A DNA stretch of 64,000 nucleotides from Mycobacterium tilburgii (lineage in GTDB: Bacteria > Actinomycetota > Actinomycetes > Mycobacteriales > Mycobacteriaceae). Position numbers and translations under genes: made by a program. Location of the stretch: NCBI RefSeq assembly GCF_902168065.1, contig NZ_LR655694.1, forward strand, positions 1 through 64,000, in the 5' to 3' direction. The notes beneath the pieces were generated by a model. The model saw nothing but the letters and a program-made list of their open reading frames with translations. It ran no database searches and was not told the DNA's origin. Below are positions 1 through 8,853 of this stretch, piece after piece (positions within the stretch are counted from its first letter, which is position 1; the number at the start of each line of letters is the position of its first letter).

Positions 1-413
1 CGATGCCCGCGGTGAGCAGTAGAAAATCGTCGTCGAGCGTCTTGGGGACGAAGTTGCCCGAGGGAGCCAGCACGTGGATCCGCATGTCGGTCTTCGCGTT
101 GTCGCACAGCCAGTTGGACGCATAACCGTCCGCGGTGTGTTTCACCATGACGGTGAGCGCCTCGTCGGTGAACGGCGAGCTGCACAACGAGTAACACCGC
201 GTCACCGAACCGGTGCGGTCGCTGGGCACCCGCAGCGTCAGGAATTGGCCCGGTGCGTAGCGCAGCCGCTCGGGCGGAATCGCGGGATCACCCGACGTAT
301 CCGGCACCGCGAAACACCAGGGAGCGCGCATCGTCGGTCTCGTCGACGACCTCGGCGATCTGCAGCTCAAGGACGTGGTCTCCCAGCGGCTCGTCCAGAT
401 CTGCTTCCGTCAA
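1..413 (-). pseudogene. kshB: 3-ketosteroid 9-alpha-hydroxylase reductase (KshB), frameshifted and cut by window edge
   Basis: KshB is the ferredoxin-NADP reductase-type partner that feeds electrons to KshA in opening the sterol B ring. Reading leftwards from a TTG at 413 (preceded by a GGAAGGGCGGG ribosome-binding stretch) gives DEPLGDHVLELQIAEV, then ERLRYAPGQFLTLRVPSDRT (the flavin-binding region) and CYSLCSSPFTDEALTV, all close to M. tuberculosis Rv3571 as I remember it. The frame breaks at about 312-315, apparently one extra base in a run of three, and resumes in the next frame to the window edge. The C-terminal NAD and 2Fe-2S domains lie outside the window. A perfect KstR operator sits upstream at 439-452. 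Confidence 0.85.
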
Positions 414-438
414 GACCCGCCCTTCCTTTCAATACAAC

Positions 439-452
439 TATAACACGTTACA
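439..452. promoter_or_regulatory. KstR operator upstream of kshB
   Basis: The 14 bases match TNNAACNNGTTNNA, the palindrome bound by the TetR-family cholesterol repressor KstR, at every fixed position. It lies 26 bases upstream of the kshB start, where KstR would repress that gene. Confidence 0.75.
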
Positions 453-506
453 GAAAACCTAATTCATATCGCTACCAGCCGCAGGAATACCCTGCTCGAC
501 ACAAAT

Positions 507-520
507 CAGAACATGTTCTA
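507..520. promoter_or_regulatory. second, near-perfect KstR-like site
   Basis: The core 508-519 is a perfect 12-base palindrome (AGAACATGTTCT). The flanking T of the 14-base consensus is missing on the plus strand, so 13 of 14 positions hold. With the site at 439-452 it makes a double operator ahead of kshB, or it belonged to a lost divergent gene. Confidence 0.5.
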
Positions 521-539
521 TTCTGCTGTTTAAACCCAG

Positions 540-960
540 TTGAGTAGTCCGGCCCAGGAGGTAAACGTGCATATCGTCCTGGATGCCTTGCAGCTTCTCT
601 TCAATGGCCTGCAAATCGGAAAGGGCGTTCTGGGTAGGCCGGCTGCAACTCGTTGATCATGGACGGTTGAGACTGCGGGCAGTACGAGATGATGGCGCCT
701 GCGGTGACCTGGGCGCTTTGATTGGCGTCCCAGATCGACGAGCGCTGCATGAATCCCACCGTGTCGGCGAAATTGCGGTGCTGGGACAGGTAGTCGCAGC
801 CGGCGTGTCCCTGTGTCACGACGTATTCCTGGCTGGGTACCGGCACGCCTTGGTGCGTCAATGCCGCGACGAACACCTTGTCGGTGGCGTCGGTGCGCGG
901 CTCGGAAGCTTTCGGCACGACGGGGTGGGGCGCGACAGGTGCCAGTGGATTCACCCGCAC
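540..960 (-). pseudogene. DUF732 secreted small protein, broken at both ends
   Basis: The minus frame 601-960 has the DUF732 pattern of small mycobacterial exported proteins: KVFVAALTHQGVPVP, then GHAGCDYL, and a closing AIISYCPQ with two conserved cysteines. The frame breaks near 632-640, after INELQPAY. The expected tail (NALSDLQAIEEKLQGI) continues in the next frame to about 540. An in-frame TAG at 961-963 precedes the first GTG, so no signal peptide is connected. The N-terminal exon has probably been replaced by unrelated sequence at about 960. I would not expect a functional product. Confidence 0.6.
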
Positions 961-962
961 CT

Positions 963-1099
963 ACTTTCTCACCCAGGAGACTACCGTGATCACGCGGAGC
1001 GGGAGCCAATCCGGCACCGCCACTTCGAATTTTATGGTCAGTAATGTCGTGAACATCGTCGGGACCGTGCAGGACGGCAAAGCATTCACCACCATCTGA
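963..1099 (+). pseudogene. C-terminal fragment of an unidentified plus-strand gene
   Basis: From about 963 the plus strand reads TYFLTQETTVITRSGSQSG and on to DGKAFTTI before TGA at 1097-1099. The composition (T, V, S, N rich, beta-like) differs from the arginine-rich shadow frames around it and looks like a real protein tail. Upstream it runs straight into antisense DUF732 sequence, so this looks like a truncated gene joined to the DUF732 remnant. I do not recognise the family. Confidence 0.35.
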
Positions 1100-1644
1100 C
1101 CAGCCACAGTCTTGCGCGTGGCGACGGGCCGCCGATGAACGGCGTCGCGAGCCAATGCCCCGTGGCAGCTGCAATCGGTGAAAGATGATCAGCATCAACG
1201 ATTTCGAGCGTAGCGTAATCCGAATGCGCCCACCACAGTGAATTGACCTGTCTGCAAACCATCCTGGCGCGCGTCTCCTGCTGACCTTGCTGCTTCGGGC
1301 TACCTGACCGCCGACGATCAGTAGACGGCACATGTGCGCCGTCTTGCAGCCACGTTAATTTTCGGCGAATTATCCCACATACGCTGTTGCACATACTGTT
1401 TCGCGTCGCACGCGGAGCCGTCCCGGGAGAATGCGAGGTCGAGCCGGGTGAGCGTGCTGGACCGCAACCACGCCGCGCCCGCCGACGGGCCAGACCGGGA
1501 CCGAACTGCTTCGTGCCGTGCTTCCGCGAGAGAAATGCCCGCATGTGCTGCTGCGGCTCTCCGGTCAGGAACGACGGCCAACCCGGCCACAGAGCCGAAA
1601 AGCACTGCAGCGGTGATGGATTAGCCCAGCGGACCCAACACGAT
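1100..1644. other. region without a supportable gene
   Basis: Only short open frames occur. The best is minus-strand 1318-1605, 95 codons, with a hydrophobic start (LFGSVAGLAVVP) and a plausible tail (DAKQYVQQRMWDNSPKINVA). It could be a decayed secreted protein, but the middle is arginine-rich and I see no family match. Treated as gene debris. Confidence 0.4.
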
Positions 1645-2332
1645 CTACAGCGTCGGCACTCGCGCGGTGCCCGAGGTGCCGTACATCACCAGTCGGCTCC
1701 AGATCATCGCGATGATGTTCAGCGAAGCCACCAACGACAACCCGCACATGGCGTGGCAGCCGTAGAGCAGGGTTTCGCGTCCGACACCGGCCGCCGTGTG
1801 CGGAAGCAGCAGCGCACCCATCGCAGCCGACACCACCGACATCAGCCAACCGCCGAATGCGGCGTCGGGTACGACGTCGTACTGGGTTAACATCAGAAAC
1901 AGGATGCTCACCGCGGTAGAACAAGCCTCCCAGCGTCCCCGCGGTCCACAGCACCCAATCGAGGGCGACCGCGACACGCGCCTATGAGGTCCCGGCCGAC
2001 CACCACGGCGCCACCGCCGACGGTCATCAGCGCCATCGGCGACGCCCCGTAGAAATGCGCCATCTGCAGGTTGCGCGCATGACCCGCGCGCCACGGTGGA
2101 GGTGCCGCAGCCAGTGACCGCCGACCAAGGCGATCAACAGGACAAGCAGCAGTGCTGCGATAACCCAGACGAACTCGGCAAAGGCGCGTAACCCCCACAG
2201 GTGCACCGGCAGCGTGGCACCGCCGATCGCCACGATTCCGGTGCCCATGACCGAAGCGAACCAGTTGGGCCCGATGTTGCCGAGCACCTCCACTCCACTC
2301 GGGTGTACGACGGCGGCGGGTACACGCGTCAT
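1645..2332 (-). pseudogene. SLAC1/TehA-type (TDT family) transporter, frameshifted
   Basis: TDT-family proteins are ten-helix carriers or channels for tellurite, dicarboxylates or anions. ATG at 2332 starts a frame containing the family hallmark GPNWFASVMGTGIVAIGGA, followed by hydrophobic helices to about 2100. The frame then shifts into one carrying ILFLMLTQYDVVPDAAFGGW and LLLPHTAAGVGRETLLYGCH, and ends at 1645. At least two frame breaks and a length of only about 230 codons (about 320 expected) make it dead. A second dead member of the family lies at 54781-55757. Confidence 0.65.
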
Positions 2333-2391
2333 AGCTGTGTGACCCTACTTTCCCCGGATTTGCCGGAGGTTGTGCTTAGACTCCTTCGGTT

Positions 2392-2661
2392 ATGTATTCC
2401 GTGCACACGAGGCATCCAGTGACCAAAGCGCCCACCTTGATCGGAATCGTGCTGTCGCTGGCAATCGCCGTACTCGCTTTGTCGACCAAGCAGAGGTGCG
2501 GCGGGCCGGGCCTCACCTGTGCCACCACTTTGGACACTCGCGGCTCCGTTCACCGTTATTACGAGGTCGAACCGGTTGGTGTGTAACTCGCGGAGATGAT
2601 CACCGGGTCGAACATTCGTCTCTTTTACTACTCGGGCGAAGAACTCGAGAAAGTTCGGTAG
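2392..2661 (+). pseudogene. small one-helix membrane protein with an in-frame stop
   Basis: ATG at 2392 opens a 64-codon frame with a charged N-terminus, one helix (LIGIVLSLAIAVLAL, residues about 16-30) and a tail RGSVHRYYEVEPVGV. It stops at TAA 2584-2586. The same frame continues protein-like for 24 more codons (LAEMITGSNIRLFYYSGEEL) to TAG at 2659-2661. That suggests an originally longer protein cut by a nonsense mutation. Family unknown. Alternatively the short form may be the real product. Confidence 0.4.
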
Positions 2662-2974
2662 CACACCACGGCGAGTACCGACAGCAAACTCCATGACACA
2701 CTGCAGCGGGCGCCGTCGCGCCTCGGTTTGTCTCCGTCCGGCGACGAGTCGGAATCGGTTTGGTCAGCCATGAATTCCCCGGAACCTCGTCTGCGACGGC
2801 CACAGCGCCCCGGGACGGCGGTTGGTAACCAAAACACGCAGGTAGGGGCGCGATTACGGTCGGCGAGTTGGCCGTCCGTCGGTGGTGGCAAGGGCCACAG
2901 TCGACCATTTCGGGTCGTCTTTATTGGGGGCTTCACAGCAAGCTACCGCATACTTGGCCTCATGCTTTTCGCGT
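2662..2974. other. intergenic region upstream of cpsA
   Basis: No convincing gene. A 47-codon minus frame (2771 down to 2628, MADQTDSDSSPDGDKPRRDG followed by a hydrophobic stretch) resembles the N-terminus of a mycobacterial membrane protein. It ends quickly and I cannot assign it. The stretch probably holds the cpsA promoter. Confidence 0.3.
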
Positions 2975-3010
2975 CATCACCGCATACCGCCCCGGCGGTG
3001 TGCGGTGATG
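2975..3010 (+). promoter_or_regulatory. strong hairpin in the cpsA leader
   Basis: Two 17-base arms (2975-2991 and 2994-3010) pair with a single mismatch around a two-base loop. The structure ends 25 bases before the cpsA ATG, with the ribosome-binding stretch GGGCGGGAG between. No T-run follows, so attenuation or leader protection is as likely as termination. Confidence 0.5.
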
Positions 3011-3035
3011 CGCGGGTTACGGGCGGGAGTCATTG

Positions 3036-4610
3036 ATGGCACGCTCCGGCGGCGCGCATCGCCGCCATCGGGCGGTTCGGCAACCCTCGGCCCTGCGCCG
3101 CGGGGTATCGCGGGCGTGCATGACGCTGGTGTCGACGGCCGCGGTACTGATGACCGGGGCGGGCTATTACGTGGCGCACGGGGCGCTAGGCGGAATCACC
3201 GTCTCGGACGCGTTGAGCCCCGACGATCCGCGGTCCACCGGCGACAACATGAACATCTTGCTGATCGGCCTGGACTCCCGTAAAGACCAGAACGGCAACG
3301 ATCTGCCCAATTCGATTCTCAAGCAGCTGCACGCGGGCGATTCCGATGACGGCGGCTACAACACCAACACGCTAATACTCGTGCATGTCGGCGCCGACAA
3401 CAAGGTGGTGGCCTTCTCGATCCCCCGCGATGACTGGGTGCCGTTCAACGGGGTTCCGGGCTACAACCACATCAAGATCAAAGAAGCGTACGGGCTGACC
3501 AAGCAGTACGTCGCGCAGAAGCTCGTCAACCAGGGTGTGACCAGCCAGAAGGAACTCGAGACCAAGGGTCGCGAAGCCGCCCGGGCGGCGACGTTGCGCG
3601 CGGTGCGCAGCCTGACCGGGGTTCCGATCGACTACTTCGCCGAGGTCAACCTGGCGGGCTTTTACGATCTGGCGCAAAGCCTGGGCGGGGTGAACGTGTG
3701 CCTGAACCACGCCGTCTACGACTCCTACTCCGGCGCCGATTTCCCCGCCGGGCCGCAGCGGCTGGACGCGTCCGAGGCGCTGGCTTTCGTCCGGCAGCGT
3801 CATGGCCTGGACAACGGCGACCTGGACCGGACCCATCGCCAGCAAGCGTTCATTTCGTCGGTGATGCGCGAACTGCAGGATTCGGGCACCTTCACCAATC
3901 TGGACAAAATGAAGAGCCTGATGGCGGTGGCCCGCAAGGACGTCGTGCTGTCGGCCGGGTGGGACGAGAACATGTTCCGCCGGCTGGGTGAGATTGCCGG
4001 CGGTGCCGCGGCAAACCAGGTCGAATTCCGGACGCTGCCGGTGGTCCGCTACGACACCATCGACGGCCAGGACGTCAACATCATCGACCCGGTTGCCATC
4101 CGGGCTGAAATCGCGTCGGCGATCGGCGCCGACACCTCGACGAGTTTATCGCCGACGACACCTGCCAAACCTAATCCGTCGACCGTGGTCGACGTGGTCA
4201 ACGCCGGCAGCATGAGCGGTCTGGCCAGCCAGGTGTCGCGATCACTGAAGAAGTACGGCTACACGCCGGGCCAGGTCCGCGACCGCACCTGGTTCGACCC
4301 GCCGGCCAGCACCATCCAATACGGTGTGGGCGCCGAGACCGACGCCCAAGCCCTGGCGAACCTGCTTGGTCTGGACGCGCCGAAGCAACCCGCTCCCGGC
4401 CTCGCGCCCGGACACGTCCGGGTGACGGTGGACAGCAGCTTCTCGATGCCGACACCCGATGAATCCATGGACGAGTCGTACTCGTCCACGTCGTCGACCA
4501 CCACGACGACGAGCAAGAGCAGCAGCGGGTATGGCTACGCCACCAGCACCTACCCCACACCCGATCAGGGCAAGCCGATCGACGGCGGCGGCGTGCCCTG
4601 CGTCAACTAG
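3036..4610 (+). CDS. cpsA: LytR-CpsA-Psr cell-wall ligase CpsA
   Basis: LCP proteins transfer lipid-linked glycans to peptidoglycan. CpsA homologues act in arabinogalactan attachment and, in M. tuberculosis, in phagosome evasion. This 524-residue protein has an arginine-rich cytoplasmic start and one membrane helix at about residues 28-46. The LCP catalytic domain follows, with NILLIGLDSRKD, VVAFSIPRDDWV, LVNQGV, GGVNVCLNHAVYD and ALAFVRQRHGLDNGDLDRTHRQQ, i.e. the Arg/Asp set that binds pyrophosphate lipid. A C-terminal LytR_C domain (about 385-470) ends in a Ser/Thr-rich tail. ATG 3036 is preferred over the TTG just before it because GGGCGGGAG lies at proper spacing. It corresponds to Rv3484. 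The reading frame is uninterrupted. Confidence 0.93.
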   Translation: MARSGGAHRRHRAVRQPSALRRGVSRACMTLVSTAAVLMTGAGYYVAHGALGGITVSDALSPDDPRSTGDNMNILLIGLDSRKDQNGNDLPNSILKQLHAGDSDDGGYNTNTLILVHVGADNKVVAFSIPRDDWVPFNGVPGYNHIKIKEAYGLTKQYVAQKLVNQGVTSQKELETKGREAARAATLRAVRSLTGVPIDYFAEVNLAGFYDLAQSLGGVNVCLNHAVYDSYSGADFPAGPQRLDASEALAFVRQRHGLDNGDLDRTHRQQAFISSVMRELQDSGTFTNLDKMKSLMAVARKDVVLSAGWDENMFRRLGEIAGGAAANQVEFRTLPVVRYDTIDGQDVNIIDPVAIRAEIASAIGADTSTSLSPTTPAKPNPSTVVDVVNAGSMSGLASQVSRSLKKYGYTPGQVRDRTWFDPPASTIQYGVGAETDAQALANLLGLDAPKQPAPGLAPGHVRVTVDSSFSMPTPDESMDESYSSTSSTTTTTSKSSSGYGYATSTYPTPDQGKPIDGGGVPCVN

Positions 4611-4627
4611 CTGCGGCGCGGCACGAC

Positions 4628-5410
4628 TCAGGCGTGGGTGCCGCCATCCATCCGGATTTCGGTGCCGGTGATCCAGGCCCCGTTGTCGGACACAAGCATG
4701 GCAATCACGCCGGCAACGGCGTCGGGTTCGGCCATCCCCGCCCCGCTGGATGTCGCCGTCGTCGGCAGGACCGGCATCAACCGGGGAAACAGCGACCAGT
4801 CCGCGTCCTTCGGGATGTATCCGGCGGTGGCATCGGTGATCGCGGTCTTGATGCTGCCCGGCGCCGGCGCCACGCAGGTGGCGCACAGGCCGTCCTTCGC
4901 GTCTAGGGAACGAGTGGAAGGCCTGGATCCCGCCCTTGCTCGCGGCGTAGGCCGCCATGTACGGGGGCGAACAACGCCGACGTCGAGCTGAAGTTCACGA
5001 CCGCGCTGCGTGGATTTGCTAGCAGCGCCGGCAATGCCTCCCGCACCACCAGGAAGGTGCCGGTCAGGTTGACGGCGATGATCTGGTTCCATGGTCGAGG
5101 GTCATTTGGTGGGTATGCCACGACCGCAGCACACCCGCCGCGTTGACCAGGGAGTCCAGCCCGCCGAGCCGGCCGACCGCCGCGCTCACACCGTCGGCGA
5201 TCCTCACTGCTCACATCGATCGGCGTCGTGCTGAGGCGCTCACCGGTGCCGGCCTTCTCGGCGTCCGCCCGAGTCGCGCTCAACCCGTTGGTCGAGATGT
5301 CGGCGGCCGCCACGCAGGCGCCCTCGCCGAGCAACCGCAGCGCCGTGGCCTTGCCTGATGTCCGACCCGGCACCGGTCATCAGAATCCGTTGTCCCTCAA
5401 GTCGTTTCAT
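4628..5410 (-). pseudogene. short-chain dehydrogenase/reductase, multiply frameshifted
   Basis: ATG at 5410 begins MKRLEGQRILMTGAGSDI, the SDR cofactor-binding start. The frame then shifts to GKATALRLLGEGACVAAADI, through NLTGTFLVVREALPALLANP and SAVVNFSSTSALFAPVHGG, and finally to GAWITGTEIRMDGGTHA at 4628. At least three shifts are needed. The intact equivalent would be a roughly 260-residue NAD(P)-dependent oxidoreductase like Rv3485c, which also lies beside cpsA. Substrate unknown. Confidence 0.75.
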
Positions 5411-5424
5411 TTTCCGTTCCCAGC

Positions 5425-6095
5425 TTAGACCATGCCGCGTAGCGCGTCCTGCCCGAACATCTGCACCATCATCGAGGAGTAGTCCGGGCCGCGACGCAAG
5501 ATGTGGCCGCCGTCGACGTTGATGCATTGTCCGGTGATCCAGGTGGCCGCGTCGCTGAGCAGGAACAGAGCCAGGTTCGCGACGTCCTCGACCCCACCCT
5601 CACCTACTCGGGGCAGCGGCGTACACAGCGCATAGTCGCCGCTGATCTCCGGCGACTGAATGACGCTCGCGTCGACGAGATCGGTGCGAATAAGACCCGG
5701 ACGAATGCTGTTGACCCGCACCTACGACGGCCCGAGCTCGTCGGCGGCCACCATCATCATGTGATCGATGGCCGACTTGGTGACACCGTACGGCCCGAAC
5801 CAGCGGTGGGTGTTGCTGCCGCGATCGACGAAATCCCGACGAACGAGGCACCGCCGGCGCGCACCAGTTCCCGGCAGACATGCTTGAGCACGTACATGGT
5901 GCCGTTGACGTTGAGGTCGACGGTGTTGCGCCAGGCCGCCGAGTCTGTGTGGGTGATGGGCCCGACGGTCAGCGAACCACCCGCGCAGTGCACCGCGCCG
6001 CTCAGCCGGCCGTGCCACGCCGTTGCGGCATCGACCGCACGCGTGTCAGGGTTGGCCGCTGCGCGAGACCGCTGCGAGCGAATCGCGACGTCGCA
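5425..6095 (-). pseudogene. second short-chain dehydrogenase/reductase remnant
   Basis: The frames run AVHCAGGSLTVGPITHTDSA, NTVDLNVNGTMYVLKHVC, GVTKSAIDHMMMVAADELG, then RVNSIRPGLIRTDLVDAS and ATWITGQCINVDGGHILRRG to a stop at 5425. These are SDR strand 4, helix and C-terminal signatures. The N-terminal glycine motif is missing: the sequence loses similarity at about 6095, just before the small gene at 6108. At least two frame breaks occur inside. The product would have been a steroid- or acyl-CoA-type SDR. Confidence 0.7.
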
Positions 6096-6107
6096 TAGAG
6101 TTATGTC

Positions 6108-6272
6108 ATGTCTACAAAATCTGATCCTGGCGAAATCGGGGACGTTGAACCGCTGGCCGACAGTACCGCGAACCAGGCCAGGCGGGTCGTCGCCGCTTAC
6201 GCCAACGACGCCGACGAATGCCGCGTCTTCCTGTCCATGCTCGGTATTGGACCGGCGAAACTCGACGCATAA
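6108..6272 (+). CDS. 54-residue conserved protein coupled to otsA
   Basis: ATG at 6108 opens 54 codons (MSTKSDPGEIGDVEPLADST, then ANQARRVVAAYANDADECRV and FLSMLGIGPAKLDA) ending at TAA 6270-6272. It has the same length and place as M. tuberculosis Rv3489 beside otsA. There is no membrane segment; the second half should form a helix. The stop codon abuts the otsA ATG with no gap (TAAATG), so translation is probably coupled. The frame survives intact among dead neighbours, which supports a real role, perhaps with OtsA. Function unknown. Confidence 0.8.
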   Translation: MSTKSDPGEIGDVEPLADSTANQARRVVAAYANDADECRVFLSMLGIGPAKLDA

Positions 6273-7766
6273 ATGGCCCCCGGCCCGGACCGATCCGCCA
6301 ACAAGGCGTCAGGCGCCCAGACTCTCGGGGACTCCGACTTCGTGGTGGTAGCCAACCGTCTGCCGATCGATTTGGAGCGGTCACCCGACGGCACCACGAC
6401 CTGGAAGCGAAGTCCTGGCGGGCTGGTGACCGCGCTGGAACCGTTGCTGCGTCGCCGCAGCGGCGCCTGGGTCGGCTGGCCGGGCATCACCGACGACGAG
6501 GTCGACATCGGTGCGGAGCCGACCGAGCAGGACGACCTTCAGCCGCACCCGGTCGGGCTGTCCGCCAACGACGTCGCGGAATACTACGAGGGATTCTCCA
6601 ACGCCACGCTGTGGCCGCTGTACCATGACGTCATCGTCAAGCCGATCTACCACCGGGAATGGTGGGACCGCTACGTCGATGTCAACCATCGCTTCGCCGA
6701 AGCAGCGTCACGAGCGGCCGCGCGGGGCGCGACCGTGTGGGTGCAGGATTACCATCTACAGCTGGTCCCGAAAATGCTGCGCGAGCTGCGGCCGGATTTG
6801 ACCATCGGCTTCTTTTTACACATCCCGTTCCCGCCGGTGGAGCTGTTCATGCAGATGCCGTGGCGCGCCGAGATCATCGAGGGCCTGCTCGGGGCCGACC
6901 TGGTGGGCTTTCATCTGGTGGGCGGCGCCCAGAACTTCCTGATCCTGTCCCGGCGGCTGGTCGGCGCCAACACCTCGCGGGGAGAGGTCGGGGTGCGCTC
7001 CCGATTAGGCGAGGTCGAGGTGGGGGACCGCAGAGTCCGAGTGGGAGCGTTTCCCATCTCCATCGACTCGGGAGCGCTCGACCAGGCCGCCCGCGATCGC
7101 AATGTCAGGCGCCGGGCCCGCGAGATCCGGGCCGAGTTGGGTAATCCTCGCAAGATCATGCTCGGTGTCGACCGACTGGACTACACCAAAGGCATCGATG
7201 TTCGGCTCAAGGCGTTTTCGGAGTTGCTCGCCGAGGGCCGCGCGAAACGCGATGACACCGTGCTGATTCAGCTGGCGACTCCGAGCCGCGAGCGGGTGGA
7301 CAGCTATCGCCTGCCGCGCAACGACATTGAGCGTCAAGTCGGCCATATCAACGGCGAATACGCCGAGGTCGGTCATGCCGTGGTGCACTACATTCATCGC
7401 CCCGTCCCCCGCGACGAACTCATCGCGTTTTTCGTGGCGGCAGACGTAATGTTGGTCACCCCGCTGCGGGACGGGATGAACTTGGTGGCCAAGGAGTACG
7501 TCGCCTGCCGCAGCGACCTCGGCGGTGCTCTCGTGTTATCCGAATTCACCGGCGCCGCAGCCGAATTACGGCAAGCATACCTGGTCAATCCACACGACCT
7601 CGAAGGGGTCAAGGACATGATCGAGGCCGCGCTGAATCAGTCGGTGGAAGAAGGCCGCCGACGAATGCGCTCGTTGCGGCGGCATGTACTGGCCCATGAT
7701 GTGGACCGCTGGGCACGGTCATTTCTCGATGCGCTCGCCGAGGCAAATCCACCGGAAACCACCTGA
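6273..7766 (+). CDS. otsA: trehalose-6-phosphate synthase (GT20)
   Basis: OtsA joins UDP- or ADP-glucose to glucose-6-phosphate to give trehalose-6-phosphate, the precursor of trehalose and hence of mycolate carriers. The 497-residue protein carries the GT20 signature: [13 protein letters not shown] at the start with [11 protein letters not shown], the catalytic [58 protein letters not shown], then [17 protein letters not shown] and [12 protein letters not shown]. The length matches the family. It starts immediately after the 54-residue gene. The frame is intact, as in Rv3490. Confidence 0.96.
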   Translation: MAPGPDRSANKASGAQTLGDSDFVVVANRLPIDLERSPDGTTTWKRSPGGLVTALEPLLRRRSGAWVGWPGITDDEVDIGAEPTEQDDLQPHPVGLSANDVAEYYEGFSNATLWPLYHDVIVKPIYHREWWDRYVDVNHRFAEAASRAAARGATVWVQDYHLQLVPKMLRELRPDLTIGFFLHIPFPPVELFMQMPWRAEIIEGLLGADLVGFHLVGGAQNFLILSRRLVGANTSRGEVGVRSRLGEVEVGDRRVRVGAFPISIDSGALDQAARDRNVRRRAREIRAELGNPRKIMLGVDRLDYTKGIDVRLKAFSELLAEGRAKRDDTVLIQLATPSRERVDSYRLPRNDIERQVGHINGEYAEVGHAVVHYIHRPVPRDELIAFFVAADVMLVTPLRDGMNLVAKEYVACRSDLGGALVLSEFTGAAAELRQAYLVNPHDLEGVKDMIEAALNQSVEEGRRRMRSLRRHVLAHDVDRWARSFLDALAEANPPETT

Positions 7767-7813
7767 CGGCGGCGCCGACCCATGGTGTTGGCGCCGAAAG
7801 GCTGTGATACTCG

Positions 7814-8329
7814 ATGCAAGAGGGAGGGCATCGTGAAGGTCACGTTGGATGCTGGCCGCCGTATGGCAATTACGCATACAACAAGGCAGGGGTCTCGGGG
7901 GTTACCTGGATCGTCACCGCATTGTGCGATCAGCCGTCCGGAACGCGGAACATGAACGACTACTCCGATCCGATCGTGTTCGCCATGCAATGTGCGCTCA
8001 ACATCGTGAGCTTCACCGACGAGAAGATCAGCGCCGCCGACAAGTTGCAGAACTTCACCGGCCGGGCCCGGATGTCAAGCATGCTGTGGACTTTCAAAGT
8101 CGAAAAGCCGACGGCGTCGCGTGCCTGGGCGGCGGCACGCTCCGACCACCGAGAGCTGGGCGTTCAGTTACGAAACGGTGAGCGGCACCCACACCGTCAT
8201 CCACGGCGCCGTCTGCGGGTTGGAGCCGTCGATGAAAAAGCAACCGTTCTCGCTGCAGATGATCGGGCCATCCCAGCCCGATCCAGCGTTATCCGTTGTA
8301 CTGCAACGGCATTGCAATGTGCTCCTGAG
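7814..8329 (+). pseudogene. Rv3491-like secreted protein, frameshifted
   Basis: Plus-strand frames read SGTRNMNDYSDPIVFAMQCA, KLQNFTGRARMSSMLWTFKV, then in a second frame ESWAFSYETVSGTHTVIHGA and CGLEPSMKKQPFSLQM, and in a third RYPLYCNGIAMCS before TGA at 8327-8329. This fits the exported Rv3491 protein between otsA and the mce4 operon. Breaks lie near 8110 and 8284, and no signal peptide is connected at the 5' end. The last bases overlap a 23-base tandem duplication. Confidence 0.7.
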
Positions 8330-8368
8330 CGCGGTGGGTCAGATATCCTGAGCGCGGTGGGTCAGATA
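8323..8368. repeat. 23-base perfect tandem duplication
   Basis: The unit 8323-8345 is repeated exactly at 8346-8368. The second copy contains the stop codon of the last mce4-operon gene (8362-8364) and the first contains the end of the dead Rv3491-like gene, so neither adjoining frame is altered by it. Confidence 0.9.
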
Positions 8369-8853
8369 GGCGTGATGTAGCTGATCAGCCACTTGTTGCC
8401 GATTTTCTTGAAGTCCACCCGTAGCCGGCTGCCGTCGTAAAGCGGCTGCCGTGACTTGTCGGTCACTGTGCGGTTCATGTAGACCATCACCGAGGCCGAC
8501 TCGCGCTTGGCTGACATCACGCCTACGCCAACGACGTTGGCCTGCACGACCACCTCGCGCTTCTTGGCCTCGGGAATGATCTGCGTATTGGCGCTCTTCT
8601 GGAATTCCTGGCGATAATCGGGCGTCAGCAGCGGATACGCTGCATCGAGACTGCGTTCGACGGTCTGGTAGTCGTAGGCGAACACCTCGGGAACTTCCTT
8701 GGCCGCCAACTGCGGCAGCAGCGCCCGGGCTGCCTGCTCGCCGCGAGTCTGCACCCGCTCCCAGTAGAACCAGCCGGCTGCCGCGGATAACCCGACGACG
8801 GCCGCGATCGCCAGGTACACCGATGCGGTAATTAGCCCGCGCCACAACCGCAT
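8362..8853 (-). CDS. Mce-associated membrane protein (Rv3492c-like)
   Basis: This is the last gene of the mce4 operon. Mce-associated (Mas) proteins stabilise or assemble the Mce importer. The 163-residue protein has one N-terminal helix (about residues 7-29) and an exported domain folding like NTF2 (VFAYDYQTVERSLDAAYPLL near the start of the domain, KIGNKWLISYITPI at the end). Its ATG shares one base with the stop codon of the upstream gene (TGATG). Intact. Confidence 0.88.
   Translation of the reverse strand: MRLWRGLITASVYLAIAAVVGLSAAAGWFYWERVQTRGEQAARALLPQLAAKEVPEVFAYDYQTVERSLDAAYPLLTPDYRQEFQKSANTQIIPEAKKREVVVQANVVGVGVMSAKRESASVMVYMNRTVTDKSRQPLYDGSRLRVDFKKIGNKWLISYITPI

Noticed and set aside
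16-547. Plus-strand 157-codon frame near the left edge
   Set aside because: Antisense to kshB, whose minus-strand reading aligns closely with the known protein.
530-1333. 267-codon minus-strand open frame across the DUF732 relic
   Set aside because: The DUF732 signature lies in a different minus frame; this frame's product is Arg/His-rich without a motif.
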